From: Magnetococcus marinus MC-1
GTDB lineage: Bacteria; Pseudomonadota; Magnetococcia; Magnetococcales; Magnetococcaceae
NCBI RefSeq assembly: GCF_000014865.1
Contig: NC_008576.1
Span: 3,067,501 to 3,131,500 of the forward strand
Reading direction: 5' to 3'
Length of the DNA stretch: 64,000 bases
Both the position numbers and the translations under genes were made by a program. Position 1 is the stretch's first letter; each line of letters starts with the position of its first letter. Shown here piece after piece: positions 43,662 through 52,460 of this stretch. Under the pieces are notes generated by a model, which saw only the letters and a program-made list of their open reading frames with translations, was not told the origin of the DNA and ran no database searches.

Positions 43662-44594
43662 ATGGTACCGATGGGTCCAGAGATTTTATTGGTCGAAGAC
43701 GAAGCCATTCACCGACTCATGCTCCAGGCTGTTTTAGCCGACCACGGCTATCGCGTGACGGAAGCTGCGGATGGCCTGTCGGCCCAGGTTCTATTACAAG
43801 AGTCGGCAGCGACACGTTTTTCGGTCATCCTATTGGACCGCATGATGCCCCATATGGATGGCATAACGCTCCTTACCTGGATAAAATCCCAGCCCCGATT
43901 GTGCCACATTCCGGTCATTTTTCAGAGCGCCTTATCCGAACCCGATGAGATTCAGGAAGGCATGGCGGCGGGGGCGCTCTACTATTTGACCAAACCCTTT
44001 CCCCACACAAAAGTGGTTTTGGCGATGGTTAATGCCGCTGTCCAGCAGGCAACCCAACGCCAAACAGCCAAGTGCAAACTCGAAAATTTAAGCCATGGCA
44101 TAAAACTCACCCGTCATTGGCAAGTAAATTTTCGCACCATAGACGAAGCCGAAGCAGTGGCTTTGCTGTTTGCCCAGGTCTGCCCAGACCACCTAGCGGA
44201 TATTATCAGCTTGCTGGAGATCCTCAAAAATGCCGTGGAACATGGCAACTTGGGCATCACCTTTCAAGAAAAGACCCAGCTGCTTAACGACGAACTCTAT
44301 GACCAGGAGTTATTGCGCCGTCAGCAAGACCCTGTTCGAGGCCAGCGCCATGTGGAGGCCACCCTACAGTGGCAGGCTGATGGCATTAAGGTTTTTATCA
44401 AAGATCAGGGACAAGGCTTTGACTGGAAACCCTATTTTCAATTTAACCCCGAATTTGCCTTTCTGCCCAACGGGCGGGGCATTCTTATGGCTTCTAGCAA
44501 TCACACGCTGTGTTATCGCGGATGCGGCAACTCTGTTGAGCTTTTTTTCCCGCACATACAGGCACCTGGAGCATGCCAAGAAGATAGGGGTTAA
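43662..44594 (+). CDS. Response regulator fused to RsbW-like ATPase (REC-HATPase_c), copy 1
   Basis: Cytosolic regulator of 310 residues. Residues about 5-125 are a receiver domain with acidic EDE near 13, phospho-acceptor Asp about 59 in VILLDRMMPHMDG and Lys in YLTKPF. Residues about 165-300 are a small GHKL ATPase of the anti-sigma (HATPase_c_2) type, with N-box EILKNAVEHGN, then IKDQGQGFDW and PNGRGILMAS. The arrangement predicts that receiver phosphorylation controls an RsbW-like kinase or anti-sigma function. CAGGAG lies seven bases before the ATG. No anti-anti-sigma or sigma partner is in the window. It is a paralogue of 46314-47204. Confidence 0.88.
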   Translation: MVPMGPEILLVEDEAIHRLMLQAVLADHGYRVTEAADGLSAQVLLQESAATRFSVILLDRMMPHMDGITLLTWIKSQPRLCHIPVIFQSALSEPDEIQEGMAAGALYYLTKPFPHTKVVLAMVNAAVQQATQRQTAKCKLENLSHGIKLTRHWQVNFRTIDEAEAVALLFAQVCPDHLADIISLLEILKNAVEHGNLGITFQEKTQLLNDELYDQELLRRQQDPVRGQRHVEATLQWQADGIKVFIKDQGQGFDWKPYFQFNPEFAFLPNGRGILMASSNHTLCYRGCGNSVELFFPHIQAPGACQEDRG

Positions 44595-44740
44595 TCTGCC
44601 CCTACCCCCACCGAGTAGCCGTCAGCGGCGTCTGATCGTGGCCATTTGTGACGACCATCCCTTTATAGCACCCTTGACTGTTTTATAACCGTAACCGGGC
44701 TTTGGTTCGCGACGGGATAACCTGCGCCTAGGGCGGTGGA

Positions 44741-45163
44741 TCACGCGCCTTGTTCTGCAACAAAGGCTTGCTGAAGCTGCATCACCCGTTGTGCCCTTGA
44801 GGCTTTGTCATAGGGGATCGCGGGGTGCGCCCCCCATACTGGTTTAGGCCAAGCGGCATCATGGCTAAACCGTGCAATAAGGTGAATGTGCAGTTGCGGA
44901 ACCATATTACCCAATGCAGCCACATTGAGCTTGGTGGGCTCAAACAGGCGACGCAGCACCCGACTGCCCAAGCGAATATCCTGCATAACCAACGCCATAT
45001 CCCCCTCATTTAACTGATCCAGATCCGTCAGGTTGGCTCGGTCTGGTACCAATACCAGCCAGGGGTAACGACTGTCATTGATCAGTAACACACAGCATGC
45101 GGATAGCTCAGTCACCCATAGGCCATCCTTAGCCAGCACGGGGTGTAACGGAACAATGGGCAT
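44741..45163 (-). CDS. HIT-domain protein
   Basis: Small nucleotide hydrolase/transferase-like protein of 140 residues. The histidine triad region is PQLHIHLIARF (near 91-101), with VAALGNMV before it and DAAWPKPVWG after it, as in a common proteobacterial HIT subgroup. The N-terminus ends the beta strand with CVLLINDSRYPWLVLVPDR. HIT proteins hydrolyse nucleotides such as adenosine derivatives or Ap4A-like compounds. It stands alone between the two receiver-ATPase genes with no clear partner. Confidence 0.88.
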   Translation of the reverse strand: MPIVPLHPVLAKDGLWVTELSACCVLLINDSRYPWLVLVPDRANLTDLDQLNEGDMALVMQDIRLGSRVLRRLFEPTKLNVAALGNMVPQLHIHLIARFSHDAAWPKPVWGAHPAIPYDKASRAQRVMQLQQAFVAEQGA

Positions 45164-45341
45164 CGACGGACTTCCTTGCGGGGGGTAAGTTTATAAAAGG
45201 CGATCCCGTGGTACGCTTGCATTCGTTCGCTAACGCCCCTTGGCACCAGCACCACGCCTCCACATTGGCTGAAACACAGAGTACGGCAAAACACCAACCT
45301 TAGACCATTCTCTTTCTAGCCAAGGGTAGCGCCCCGCATTA

Positions 45342-45376
45342 AAAAGCCACCAGCTTACGACGAAGCGGTGGCTTTT
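45342..45376 (-). terminator. Rho-independent terminator of the small membrane-protein gene
   Basis: AAAAGCCACC and GGTGGCTTTT pair around a 15-base loop (10-bp stem), followed on the minus strand by five T. It lies about 55 bases after the stop of the gene at 45431-45571. Confidence 0.75.
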
Positions 45377-45430
45377 ATAACACGCAAGCGTTCTAGACCC
45401 CTTGGGGCATGCGTTGCAGCCCCCCTACCC

Positions 45431-45571
45431 TCACTGGGTTAAGGGCATTGCTCGTCTACTGGCCCGTTCCCGGAGCCAAGCACCCAACATAAATAGGGCA
45501 ACTGAAACCGGCATTAGCGCCAGTAACACCAACAACCGTCCGGTTATTTCTCTAATGGTTAGGTCGATCAT
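45431..45571 (-). CDS. Small single-pass membrane protein of unknown function
   Basis: Peptide of 46 residues from the ATG at 45571: one hydrophobic helix (about 12-32, LLVLLALMPVSVALFMLG) follows a short acidic/basic start, and the C-terminus is basic (WLRERASRRA). A GGAG element precedes the start. The frame extends upstream to 45634 but those residues look unconvincing. A clear terminator downstream supports a real transcript. No family is recognised. Confidence 0.5.
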   Translation of the reverse strand: MIDLTIREITGRLLVLLALMPVSVALFMLGAWLRERASRRAMPLTQ

Positions 45572-46313
45572 CTTAATTCTCCACTCCGTTAACGGTCGCC
45601 TTCGCTTAACCTGTATTGGCCCCTCTTGAGGCAACCAATCTATTTTTATGGTTATCCAGATTAACCGATGACGACGGGCACGCTATCCACAACTCCCACC
45701 CCATGGTGAGGGCTACAGCATACGCAGCAGAATTTATATTTTCAACTATACATTTGTTTCTTAAATGTAACATTTACAACAATTTCTCTTTAAAAAATAC
45801 CCACTTCCTAAAAAAACATATTCTCTCCCTATGGGACGAACATGCCACCAAATGACACCTTATTATTGCAAACCAGCACACCCAACCACCGCGACAAATA
45901 GGAAGATGGGCTTTTTACATGGAGGCATACAGAGCGGTGATAGATCAAATATTCCATGCGCGTAGGGGATAGCTGGGTTAGCACACATAGAGACACAACC
46001 TACTTAAAAAAAATCCCTACGATGATAGAGACAGAGTTCACATCCATAGCGTTATCTTAACCACTCAAGCACTACCCTCGTTAAAAACCTCACATATCAT
46101 TAATACCATTGTTTTTTATCGTGATATACACCTTATTATTCACCAACCAAGATAACCCTTTTTCGCCCTTCATAAGCGCTAGGAACTAACACTAAAACGC
46201 CCAAAGCACATAGGAGATTGTATAACACTCTCAACCTTTTTTTTGCATAATTAAGACTAGGTGCTATACTTGGGGAGTCTGTCTGGGAGCAAGAGTAAGA
46301 AGGTTTTCACCCG
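45572..46313. other. Long AT-rich intergenic region
   Basis: About 740 bases contain no convincing gene; they are clearly more AT-rich than the surroundings, especially 45720-46260. The end holds the candidate promoter of the second receiver-ATPase gene. A 79-codon frame at 45616-45855 has no protein character. A small RNA or several regulator sites could lie here, but I could not support any. Confidence 0.5.
46243..46270 (+). promoter_or_regulatory. Candidate sigma-70 promoter of the second receiver-ATPase gene
   Basis: TTGCAT (46243-46248) and TATACT (46265-46270) are separated by 16 bases, 43 bases upstream of the ATG at 46314. Both hexamers are close to consensus and the context is AT-rich. 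Confidence 0.6.
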
Positions 46314-47204
46314 ATGGGGTCAATCATGCAAAGAAAAATTTTAGTCGTGGATGATAGCGCTGCGGCTCGACAAAGAATGCAGCAACTATTGGAGGCCGAA
46401 TATATCTTAGAATTTGCCGATGATGGTGTAGGAGCCATCGAACAAGTTGAACAATTTAAACCAGACCTAATCCTGCTAGATCGCATGATGCCCACCATGG
46501 ATGGCATGGAAACATGCCGCCATCTTAAAGCTCACCAAATCCACAAACATCTTCCAGTCATTTTTGTGACCTCTTTATCCACCCCAGCCCACATTGCTGA
46601 AGGCATTGCCGCAGGGGCCTATTACTACATTACCAAACCCTTTGATGTCCAAATTTTAACCACGGTCATCAAATCCGCCTTTTCGCATGTGCGCGCCTAT
46701 ACAGCCCTCAATCAAGAGATGGCTCGCGTTGTACATGTCATGCGCAAAGTCACGAAGATTGATCTGACTTTTAAAACAATTGCCGAGGCATGCGACATTG
46801 CCTTAGTGCTGTCCCATATCTGCCCACAACCCAGCGAAGCCTCCATCGGCCTTACCGAACTCTTGATCAATGCCGTTGAGCACGGCAACTTGGCCTTAAG
46901 CTATGCGGACAAAAAACAGCTGCTGCTGGCAGGCACCTACCATCTGGAAATTGAACAGCGCTTAACCGACAAAGCCTTTGCCCACAAACAAGGTCGGGTA
47001 CGCATGGCCAGCACCCCTAAGCAGATCCAGATTATTGTGCAGGATCAAGGCACAGGTTTCGACTGGACCCCCTATCTGGAGTTTAATCCAGATAGAGCCT
47101 TTGACCCCAATGGACGTGGTATTGCGTTGGCCAATAAAAACTGTTTCTCTCACCTAGAGTATCGCGGCTGCGGCAACGAAGTGGTGGCTAAAATCTACAA
47201 ATAA
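46314..47204 (+). CDS. Response regulator fused to RsbW-like ATPase (REC-HATPase_c), copy 2
   Basis: Paralogue of 43662-44594, 296 residues; the start may be the ATG at 46314 or the one at 46326 that directly precedes QRKILVVDDS. The receiver domain has Asp about 56 in LILLDRMMPTMDG and the Lys segment YYITKPFDV. The ATPase has N-box ELLINAVEHGN, then VQDQGTGFDW and PNGRGIALAN, and both copies end with a YRGCGN segment. The shared FDWxPYxxFNPxxAF stretch shows common descent. Only the receiver is expected to take phosphate; the partner sensor kinase is not known. Confidence 0.88.
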   Translation: MGSIMQRKILVVDDSAAARQRMQQLLEAEYILEFADDGVGAIEQVEQFKPDLILLDRMMPTMDGMETCRHLKAHQIHKHLPVIFVTSLSTPAHIAEGIAAGAYYYITKPFDVQILTTVIKSAFSHVRAYTALNQEMARVVHVMRKVTKIDLTFKTIAEACDIALVLSHICPQPSEASIGLTELLINAVEHGNLALSYADKKQLLLAGTYHLEIEQRLTDKAFAHKQGRVRMASTPKQIQIIVQDQGTGFDWTPYLEFNPDRAFDPNGRGIALANKNCFSHLEYRGCGNEVVAKIYK

Positions 47205-47319
47205 GCGCTCTTGGTTTTCCCCACCCCTAAGCCAATGCTTGCGGGTCAACAGCAAAAGATATTAACTTTTTACGACCCACCATCCATACGCTGCTCACAA
47301 GCCATAGGGAAACCCACTG

Positions 47320-47868
47320 ATGCGCATTTTAGAGTCTGTTTTACACGGAGCGTTGGTCCTGCAAAGCACGCGCTTTACCGATGATCGCGGTTTTTTTACC
47401 GAGAGCTACAACCATAAAAAGTTCTCGCAACTTACCGGTCTAAAAACCCATTTTGTGCAAGACAATCACTCGCGCTCCAAACGCCACGTATTGCGGGGCA
47501 TGCACTATCAATTGCGCCAGCCACAAGCCAAGCTGGTGCAGGTTTGTCAGGGCGAGGTGTACGATGTTATCGTGGATATGCGCCAAAGCTCCCCCACCTT
47601 TAAGCAGCACTTTGGCCTGCGCCTGAGTGCCGATAATGGTTTAGCCCTATGGGTGCCCGAAGGCTTTGCACACGGTTTTTTGGTCCTCTCTGAGCAAGCG
47701 GATCTGCACTATAAAGTCAATAATGACTACGACCCTACCAGCGAACGCTGCCTGCATTGGGCCGATGCAGAGATCGGCATTGCGTGGCCGCTATCCGACC
47801 AACCGCCCCTACTCTCGCCTAAGGATGCCCAGGGGCTACCCTTTGACCAATTAGAGCTTTTCCCATAG
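47320..47868 (+). CDS. rfbC: dTDP-4-dehydrorhamnose 3,5-epimerase
   Basis: Cupin-fold epimerase of 182 residues for dTDP-L-rhamnose synthesis. It shows FTDDRGFFTESYN near residue 21, the catalytic His segment HVLRGMHYQL near 61, VYDVIVDMRQSSPTF and the metal-free cupin strand LWVPEGFAHGFLVLS. The length is as expected for RfbC. RfbA, RfbB and RfbD are not beside it; the nucleotidyltransferase at 48933-49727 may or may not be an RfbA. An isolated rfbC suggests the other genes lie elsewhere, or that it serves another sugar. Confidence 0.93.
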   Translation: MRILESVLHGALVLQSTRFTDDRGFFTESYNHKKFSQLTGLKTHFVQDNHSRSKRHVLRGMHYQLRQPQAKLVQVCQGEVYDVIVDMRQSSPTFKQHFGLRLSADNGLALWVPEGFAHGFLVLSEQADLHYKVNNDYDPTSERCLHWADAEIGIAWPLSDQPPLLSPKDAQGLPFDQLELFP

Positions 47869-47900
47869 GCCGACCTGGCTTGTTGCTTAGAGCGCCCGGC

Positions 47901-48863
47901 TTATTTAACCGGGATCGGCGGCGCACCGCCACAGTAACGTTGCAACAGCCGATCCAGCGCGCCATCCCCACGGGCTACGGCCTTGCGAAACCGTTTAATC
48001 GATTGATAGAGTGAGAAATTATTCTCCACAGCCGAGTAGCTCCAAAACACTCTTTGGCGCATCGTCAATCCCGTTGCGCGATGCCAAATCGTATACCACC
48101 CCCGCAGGGTAGTAAGCAACCACGGATAGGGGGCATGCACAAAGCCATGGACACGGTAAAGCAGATTTAACACCACCAAGGTTCGTTTCATGGTGGTTTG
48201 ATGGTTCATCAGGTGGTAATGGTAAACCTGAGCTGAAGGCTGATAGACCAACGCCCGCCCCATGTTGAGTTGTGCATGCGCCCACAAAAGATCTTCGCCA
48301 TAGGGAAAGGTGGTAAAGGGGGTCTCAATAATCGCTTGGCGCCGGTAGAGGGCGGTAACATTATCCCAACTACAGGCCGCTTTGCGTTGTTCGACCGGCG
48401 CTGCGGCAAAGGTGTCTGCGTCGACAAACTGATACCGTTGGCTGGTGGCTATGGATTGGGGACGGAACCACTCCACGGGGTTGGTATCGGCTCGATGCGG
48501 AACCACCTGCTGACCACACACACCAACCACCGCATCATCGGTAAACCCTGCGAGCAACCGCTCGATCCAAAAACGATCAACCGCTTGAGCATCCCCCACT
48601 GTACACAGCACAAATTCGCCACGGGTCATGGCAATGGCCTGGTTACGGGTCGCACCATGATTAAATTGAGCAGGCTCAATCTGCACCAGTTTGACCTTAG
48701 CAAAACGCTGCGCCAAATCTTGGGTGCCATCCGTTGAACCCGAGTCGATGACAATGATTTCCAAAACCTCATGGCTTTGTGTCAAAATAGCCTGGAGACA
48801 TGCCCCAAGTTTGTCCGCTTCGTTTTTTACGGGAATAACTACCGATACTGTTGTTAAGGCCAT
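47901..48863 (-). CDS. Glycosyltransferase family 2
   Basis: GT-A fold transferase of 320 residues with the family opening TVSVVIPVKNEADKLGACL, then IIVIDSGSTDGTQDL and the GATRNQAIAMTRGEFVLCTVGDAQ region; the DXD metal site is not in its classic form (VGDAQAVD). The later WDNVTALYRRQAI and FPYGEDLLWAHAQL match the rhamnosyltransferase-like group, in which the GED segment holds the catalytic base. A C-terminal hydrophobic or basic stretch may touch the membrane. It lies downstream of the nucleotidyltransferase gene in the same direction. Confidence 0.87.
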   Translation of the reverse strand: MALTTVSVVIPVKNEADKLGACLQAILTQSHEVLEIIVIDSGSTDGTQDLAQRFAKVKLVQIEPAQFNHGATRNQAIAMTRGEFVLCTVGDAQAVDRFWIERLLAGFTDDAVVGVCGQQVVPHRADTNPVEWFRPQSIATSQRYQFVDADTFAAAPVEQRKAACSWDNVTALYRRQAIIETPFTTFPYGEDLLWAHAQLNMGRALVYQPSAQVYHYHLMNHQTTMKRTLVVLNLLYRVHGFVHAPYPWLLTTLRGWYTIWHRATGLTMRQRVFWSYSAVENNFSLYQSIKRFRKAVARGDGALDRLLQRYCGGAPPIPVK

Positions 48864-48932
48864 ATTTTAACTCTGCAATCCATTATAAATTGGGGATGTT
48901 TGCCTACCCTTATGCCGCGCTACCCAGGGTGA

Positions 48933-49727
48933 TCAAAGATGAAAACGGCGAATCGCCACATCCAACTCATGGGTGGTCCCAATGTCCAGATAACGCCCCT
49001 CTGCAAACAGCAAACCCTTAACCCGCATCCCCTTTTCCAGCGCCAGATTAAACACATCGCCCAACACCAACTCTTTACCCAAATAGGGATTGGCTTGCAA
49101 ATAACCGCTGAGCAACTGACTAAAGGAGGGGGACCAACAGGCATTACCCCACATGGTTTGCAAGGCACTTTGTTTGGGCTTATCCACGGTAAAAATCACA
49201 TTATTATCCCCATCCATCTCCACCATTCCAAATTTTTCCGGGGTATCCGTCGCAAACAAACCTAGGGTTAAATCCGCTTGTTCATGCAGGTGATACTCAA
49301 GCAGCTGTGAAAAGGCATCATGGGGTTCAATAATGGTATCGGGCATACCAAACAGCACCACCTCATCCTGCATCCAAGGGGTGGCTAAGTTAATGGCCGA
49401 GGGCATGCCATCTAAGCGTTGTTGAAACAGATAGGCAATATCCACCCCAAAATCAGAACCGTTGCCATAGTAGGTCATAATGTCCCACTTATCATCGCCA
49501 ACGATTAAAAAAATGCGCTTTACCCCGGCCTGGATCAAATTATCCAGCAGATAGTGGCTCACCACCTTGGGCCGTTTTTCCATCTTGCCTTGAATAAGAT
49601 AGTCCTGGTAGCCCACCGGAAAAAGCTCCTTGGGGCAGGGAAACGGTGCCAACCGAGACCCTTTGCCCGCAGCGGGAACAATGGCTACCACAGGGGGACG
49701 TACTGGAGCGTGATGCAGCTTTGACAT
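48933..49727 (-). CDS. Sugar-1-phosphate nucleotidyltransferase
   Basis: Makes an NDP-sugar from NTP and a sugar-1-phosphate. The 264-residue chain has the nucleotide loop IVPAAGKGSRLAPFPCPKELFPVG (glycine-rich loop and Lys near 30), then KVVSHYLLDNLIQAGVKRIFLIVGD, VVLFGMPDTIIEP with the metal Asp, and FGMVEMD. The short length and C-terminal GRYLDIGTTHEL resemble dTDP-glucose pyrophosphorylase and relatives, but base and sugar specificity cannot be read. It lies upstream of the GT2 gene in the same direction, so it may make that transferase's donor. Confidence 0.8.
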   Translation of the reverse strand: MSKLHHAPVRPPVVAIVPAAGKGSRLAPFPCPKELFPVGYQDYLIQGKMEKRPKVVSHYLLDNLIQAGVKRIFLIVGDDKWDIMTYYGNGSDFGVDIAYLFQQRLDGMPSAINLATPWMQDEVVLFGMPDTIIEPHDAFSQLLEYHLHEQADLTLGLFATDTPEKFGMVEMDGDNNVIFTVDKPKQSALQTMWGNACWSPSFSQLLSGYLQANPYLGKELVLGDVFNLALEKGMRVKGLLFAEGRYLDIGTTHELDVAIRRFHL

Positions 49728-49754
49728 GATTACGCTTTCAAAAAAAATGAATAT

Positions 49755-50960
49755 TTAACGGATCCAATGGCTTTCACTGGCAAACCCGAGCCACTCTGCC
49801 GTGAGATGGGCAATGTGGGTAAACGCGCCGCGATCTTCCAAGCGCCCCACCGCCCCACCCGGGGAGTAGGTCAAGAGTGGCACCATCTCGCGGGTATGAT
49901 CGGTGCCCGGCTCGGTGGGATCACAACCATGATCGGCGGTAATGATCAACAGATCATCTGGCCCCAACAGGGGCAGCATCCTACCCAAATGGCGATCAAT
50001 CTCCTCCAGCGCCTGGCCATACCCTTTTGCATCATTGCGGTGCCCATGCAACATGTCTGTATCCACCAAATTGGTAAAAATCAGTGCACATTGGGCCGCT
50101 TGCCCGTTTGTAGCCCCCTCCACGGCGAGACCATCCAGATCCAGTTCACCCGCCAGAGCCTGCTGCGTCAACAAAAGCCCCTCTTGATTAGAACCGGTGT
50201 GTATGGCGTGAGAGATACCCGACCCTACAAAGATATCCTCAATTTTGCCAATCGCAATCACCTGCCCCTTATTTTGCAAAACTTTATCCAATAATGAGGG
50301 ATAGGGCGGTTTAACCGAATAGTCCCGCCGATCCGCTGATAGCCGTTGCAACCCCCCTGCCACCGGTCGATAGGGACGCGCAATCACCCGACTCACATTA
50401 TAGTGGTCGGTCAGCAAAGCCCGCGCTGTTTCACACCAAGCATAGAGCCTCTGTAACGGCACCACATCCACATTGCAGGCAATTTGAAACACACTATCGG
50501 CACTGGTGTAAATAATGGGATAACCGGTTTCACAGTGGCGTTGGTGATGCTCCTCAATGATAGCGGTCCCAGAGGCTGGAATATTGCCCAAATAGCCCCC
50601 GCAGCCGGATTGTTCCACAAAGGCTTGCATCAATGCCTGAGGAAAACCCTCGGGATAAACCTTAAACGGCTTGTCCAACACCAAGCCCGCCATCTCCCAA
50701 TGGCCGGTGGTGGTATCTTTACCTTGAGAAGCCTCCAAGAGACGCCCAAAGCAGCCCAGAGGCTCTTGAATGGCAGGCACGCCTGCGACAGTCAATAGAT
50801 TGCCCAAGCCCAGGGATTGCAGATGAGGCAACGACAGCCCATGGTTATGTCGCGCAACATTTCCAAGGGTATTACAACTGGCCCGATCCCCATACGCAGC
50901 GGCATCCGGCATGGCACCAATCCCCATAGAGTCAATAACCACAATAGCAACACGCTTCAT
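49755..50960 (-). CDS. deoB: Phosphopentomutase DeoB
   Basis: Interconverts ribose-1- and ribose-5-phosphate (and the deoxy forms) in nucleoside salvage. The 401-residue chain starts RVAIVVIDSMGIGAMPDA with the metal Asp. The phosphorylated Thr is in GKDTTTGHWEMAG (near 85-90), and the second metal site is ITADHGCDPTEPGTDHTRE (about 341-360). These mark the alkaline-phosphatase-like DeoB family. It is not linked to the glycan genes in function and is a housekeeping gene in an otherwise accessory stretch. Confidence 0.95.
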   Translation of the reverse strand: MKRVAIVVIDSMGIGAMPDAAAYGDRASCNTLGNVARHNHGLSLPHLQSLGLGNLLTVAGVPAIQEPLGCFGRLLEASQGKDTTTGHWEMAGLVLDKPFKVYPEGFPQALMQAFVEQSGCGGYLGNIPASGTAIIEEHHQRHCETGYPIIYTSADSVFQIACNVDVVPLQRLYAWCETARALLTDHYNVSRVIARPYRPVAGGLQRLSADRRDYSVKPPYPSLLDKVLQNKGQVIAIGKIEDIFVGSGISHAIHTGSNQEGLLLTQQALAGELDLDGLAVEGATNGQAAQCALIFTNLVDTDMLHGHRNDAKGYGQALEEIDRHLGRMLPLLGPDDLLIITADHGCDPTEPGTDHTREMVPLLTYSPGGAVGRLEDRGAFTHIAHLTAEWLGFASESHWIR

Positions 50961-51330
50961 AACTTACTCTCCGCATCCCCACACATCGAGATGACTAACA
51001 AGGACCTGACTGAGGGAGCGCCCCCACGCCAGTCTGGCAAATTGAGTGATTTAAAGGTTGGACAGCGCTCGCCACGGCACAGTTTCACCCAACCCTTCAC
51101 AAATGCGGGTTTCCTCGCTGCACCTCAAACCCCGCCCCCCTACCAACCCATTTATGCATACGGATGGGCCAAACTGAGCCAAAAAACATGATCGGCGCGG
51201 CATGATGCGTGCAAACACTGGATACAACTACTGCGCGTGCAACACTTTCGGCGTAAAATCGGCACCCTGTGCCCCACGCAACCGCACCGTGCTCTTTTTA
51301 TTCACCCTTTAACACTCAGGAGCTTGTTTT
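50961..51330. other. Intergenic region between divergent deoB and a GT2 gene
   Basis: The 370 bases hold both promoters but no strong -35/-10 pair was found. AGGAG lies just before the GT2 start at 51331. Open frames in it have no protein character. Confidence 0.4.
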
Positions 51331-52389
51331 ATGCACACCTCTCCAGTGGTAGCGATATTGATGCCAAACTTTAACGGTGCCACCTACATCGCCGAAACCC
51401 TGGACTCACTACTGGCACAACAGTTTACCCAGTGGCAGTGCATGATTGTGGATGATGGCTCCAGCGACAACTCACCAGAGATTATCCAAGCCTATGCCCA
51501 GCGCGACCCGCGCATTGGTTTTATGCATCGTCAGCGCCAGCCCAAAGGGGCCTGCACCTGCCGTAATATTGGCCTAGACCACACCACCGCCCCTTATGTG
51601 ATGTTTTTGGATACAGACGATCTGTTAGAGCCCTTTGCCCTGCAAAACCGGGTAGCCACTCTGCGCGCCAGACCTGACCTGGATTTTGCCATTTTCCCCT
51701 CCTTAATGTTCACCCACAAACCCCATGATCTACGTCTGTGGTGGAGTATCCCCAACGACCAAGACCTGCTCACACGACAGTGTTTTGGCGATGCAGTCTG
51801 CCAGGGCACAGGGCCGCTTTTTACCCGTAGCGCCTTTGATCGCATGGGCCGTTGGGACGAAGCGTTAATGCTGTGGCAAGATATCGACCTCTTCTTCCGT
51901 GCCTACAGCCAGGATTATCGCTATGAAATATTTTGGGATCTCCCCCCCGACCTACACAATCGCCGCAACCCCAACAGTTTGAGTCGCTCTAATTTTTTTC
52001 AACCCGCCAAACAACTCAGCCGTCAATTGGTGATGGAGCGCGCGATCAATCTGATGCACACCCACAACAAACACCCCTATCTGCCCAAGCTCGCACCCAA
52101 AACAGCCGAGGTTATCGTCGGCCTACAACGGGCCAATGCCGCAACCGAAGCCCAAGCCTTACGCCACTTTGCCCTAGAGAAAGGCGTGCTCAGCCCGGTG
52201 CAATATCGACGCATTGGCCTCATCACCCGTCTCTGGCAGATGCGGCTCTATCGCCTGCCGGGTGGGCTTAACCTCATAAAAAAACTCTCTCAAACCTTTT
52301 CCTTAGCGCAACCGTCACGTATGTGCACCGTCAGCTATGATGAATACCCCTGCCCAACAGCCCCAGAAAAGCCACCGCTCTTTTCATAA
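51331..52389 (+). CDS. Glycosyltransferase family 2
   Basis: GT-A transferase of 352 residues with AGGAG before the start. It opens VVAILMPNFNGATYIAETL and continues CMIVDDGSSDNSPEII, GACTCRNIGLDH and YVMFLDTDDLLEP, where the DTDD stretch is the metal-binding DXD. A W-rich GRWDEALMLWQDIDLFFRA follows. The C-terminal part (about 250-350) is helical and basic. It stands alone and ends with a strong hairpin. No sugar is readable. Confidence 0.9.
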   Translation: MHTSPVVAILMPNFNGATYIAETLDSLLAQQFTQWQCMIVDDGSSDNSPEIIQAYAQRDPRIGFMHRQRQPKGACTCRNIGLDHTTAPYVMFLDTDDLLEPFALQNRVATLRARPDLDFAIFPSLMFTHKPHDLRLWWSIPNDQDLLTRQCFGDAVCQGTGPLFTRSAFDRMGRWDEALMLWQDIDLFFRAYSQDYRYEIFWDLPPDLHNRRNPNSLSRSNFFQPAKQLSRQLVMERAINLMHTHNKHPYLPKLAPKTAEVIVGLQRANAATEAQALRHFALEKGVLSPVQYRRIGLITRLWQMRLYRLPGGLNLIKKLSQTFSLAQPSRMCTVSYDEYPCPTAPEKPPLFS

Positions 52390-52397
52390 ACCCCACA

Positions 52398-52435
52398 AAG
52401 AAAGAGGGTTGGCCATTAAGCCAACCCTCTTTCTT
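52398..52435. terminator. Strong bidirectional Rho-independent terminator
   Basis: A 16-bp stem (AAGAAAGAGGGTTGGC with its complement) and a six-base loop, A-rich on one side and T-rich on the other, separate the convergent GT2 and sulfide:quinone oxidoreductase genes. Confidence 0.9.
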
Positions 52436-52460
52436 GACAACCCGCTTAACCTCGTTGGGT

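Noticed and set aside
45616-45855. Plus-strand 79-codon frame
   Set aside because: No ribosome site, unusual composition caused by AT-rich DNA, overlaps the start of the small membrane protein region.
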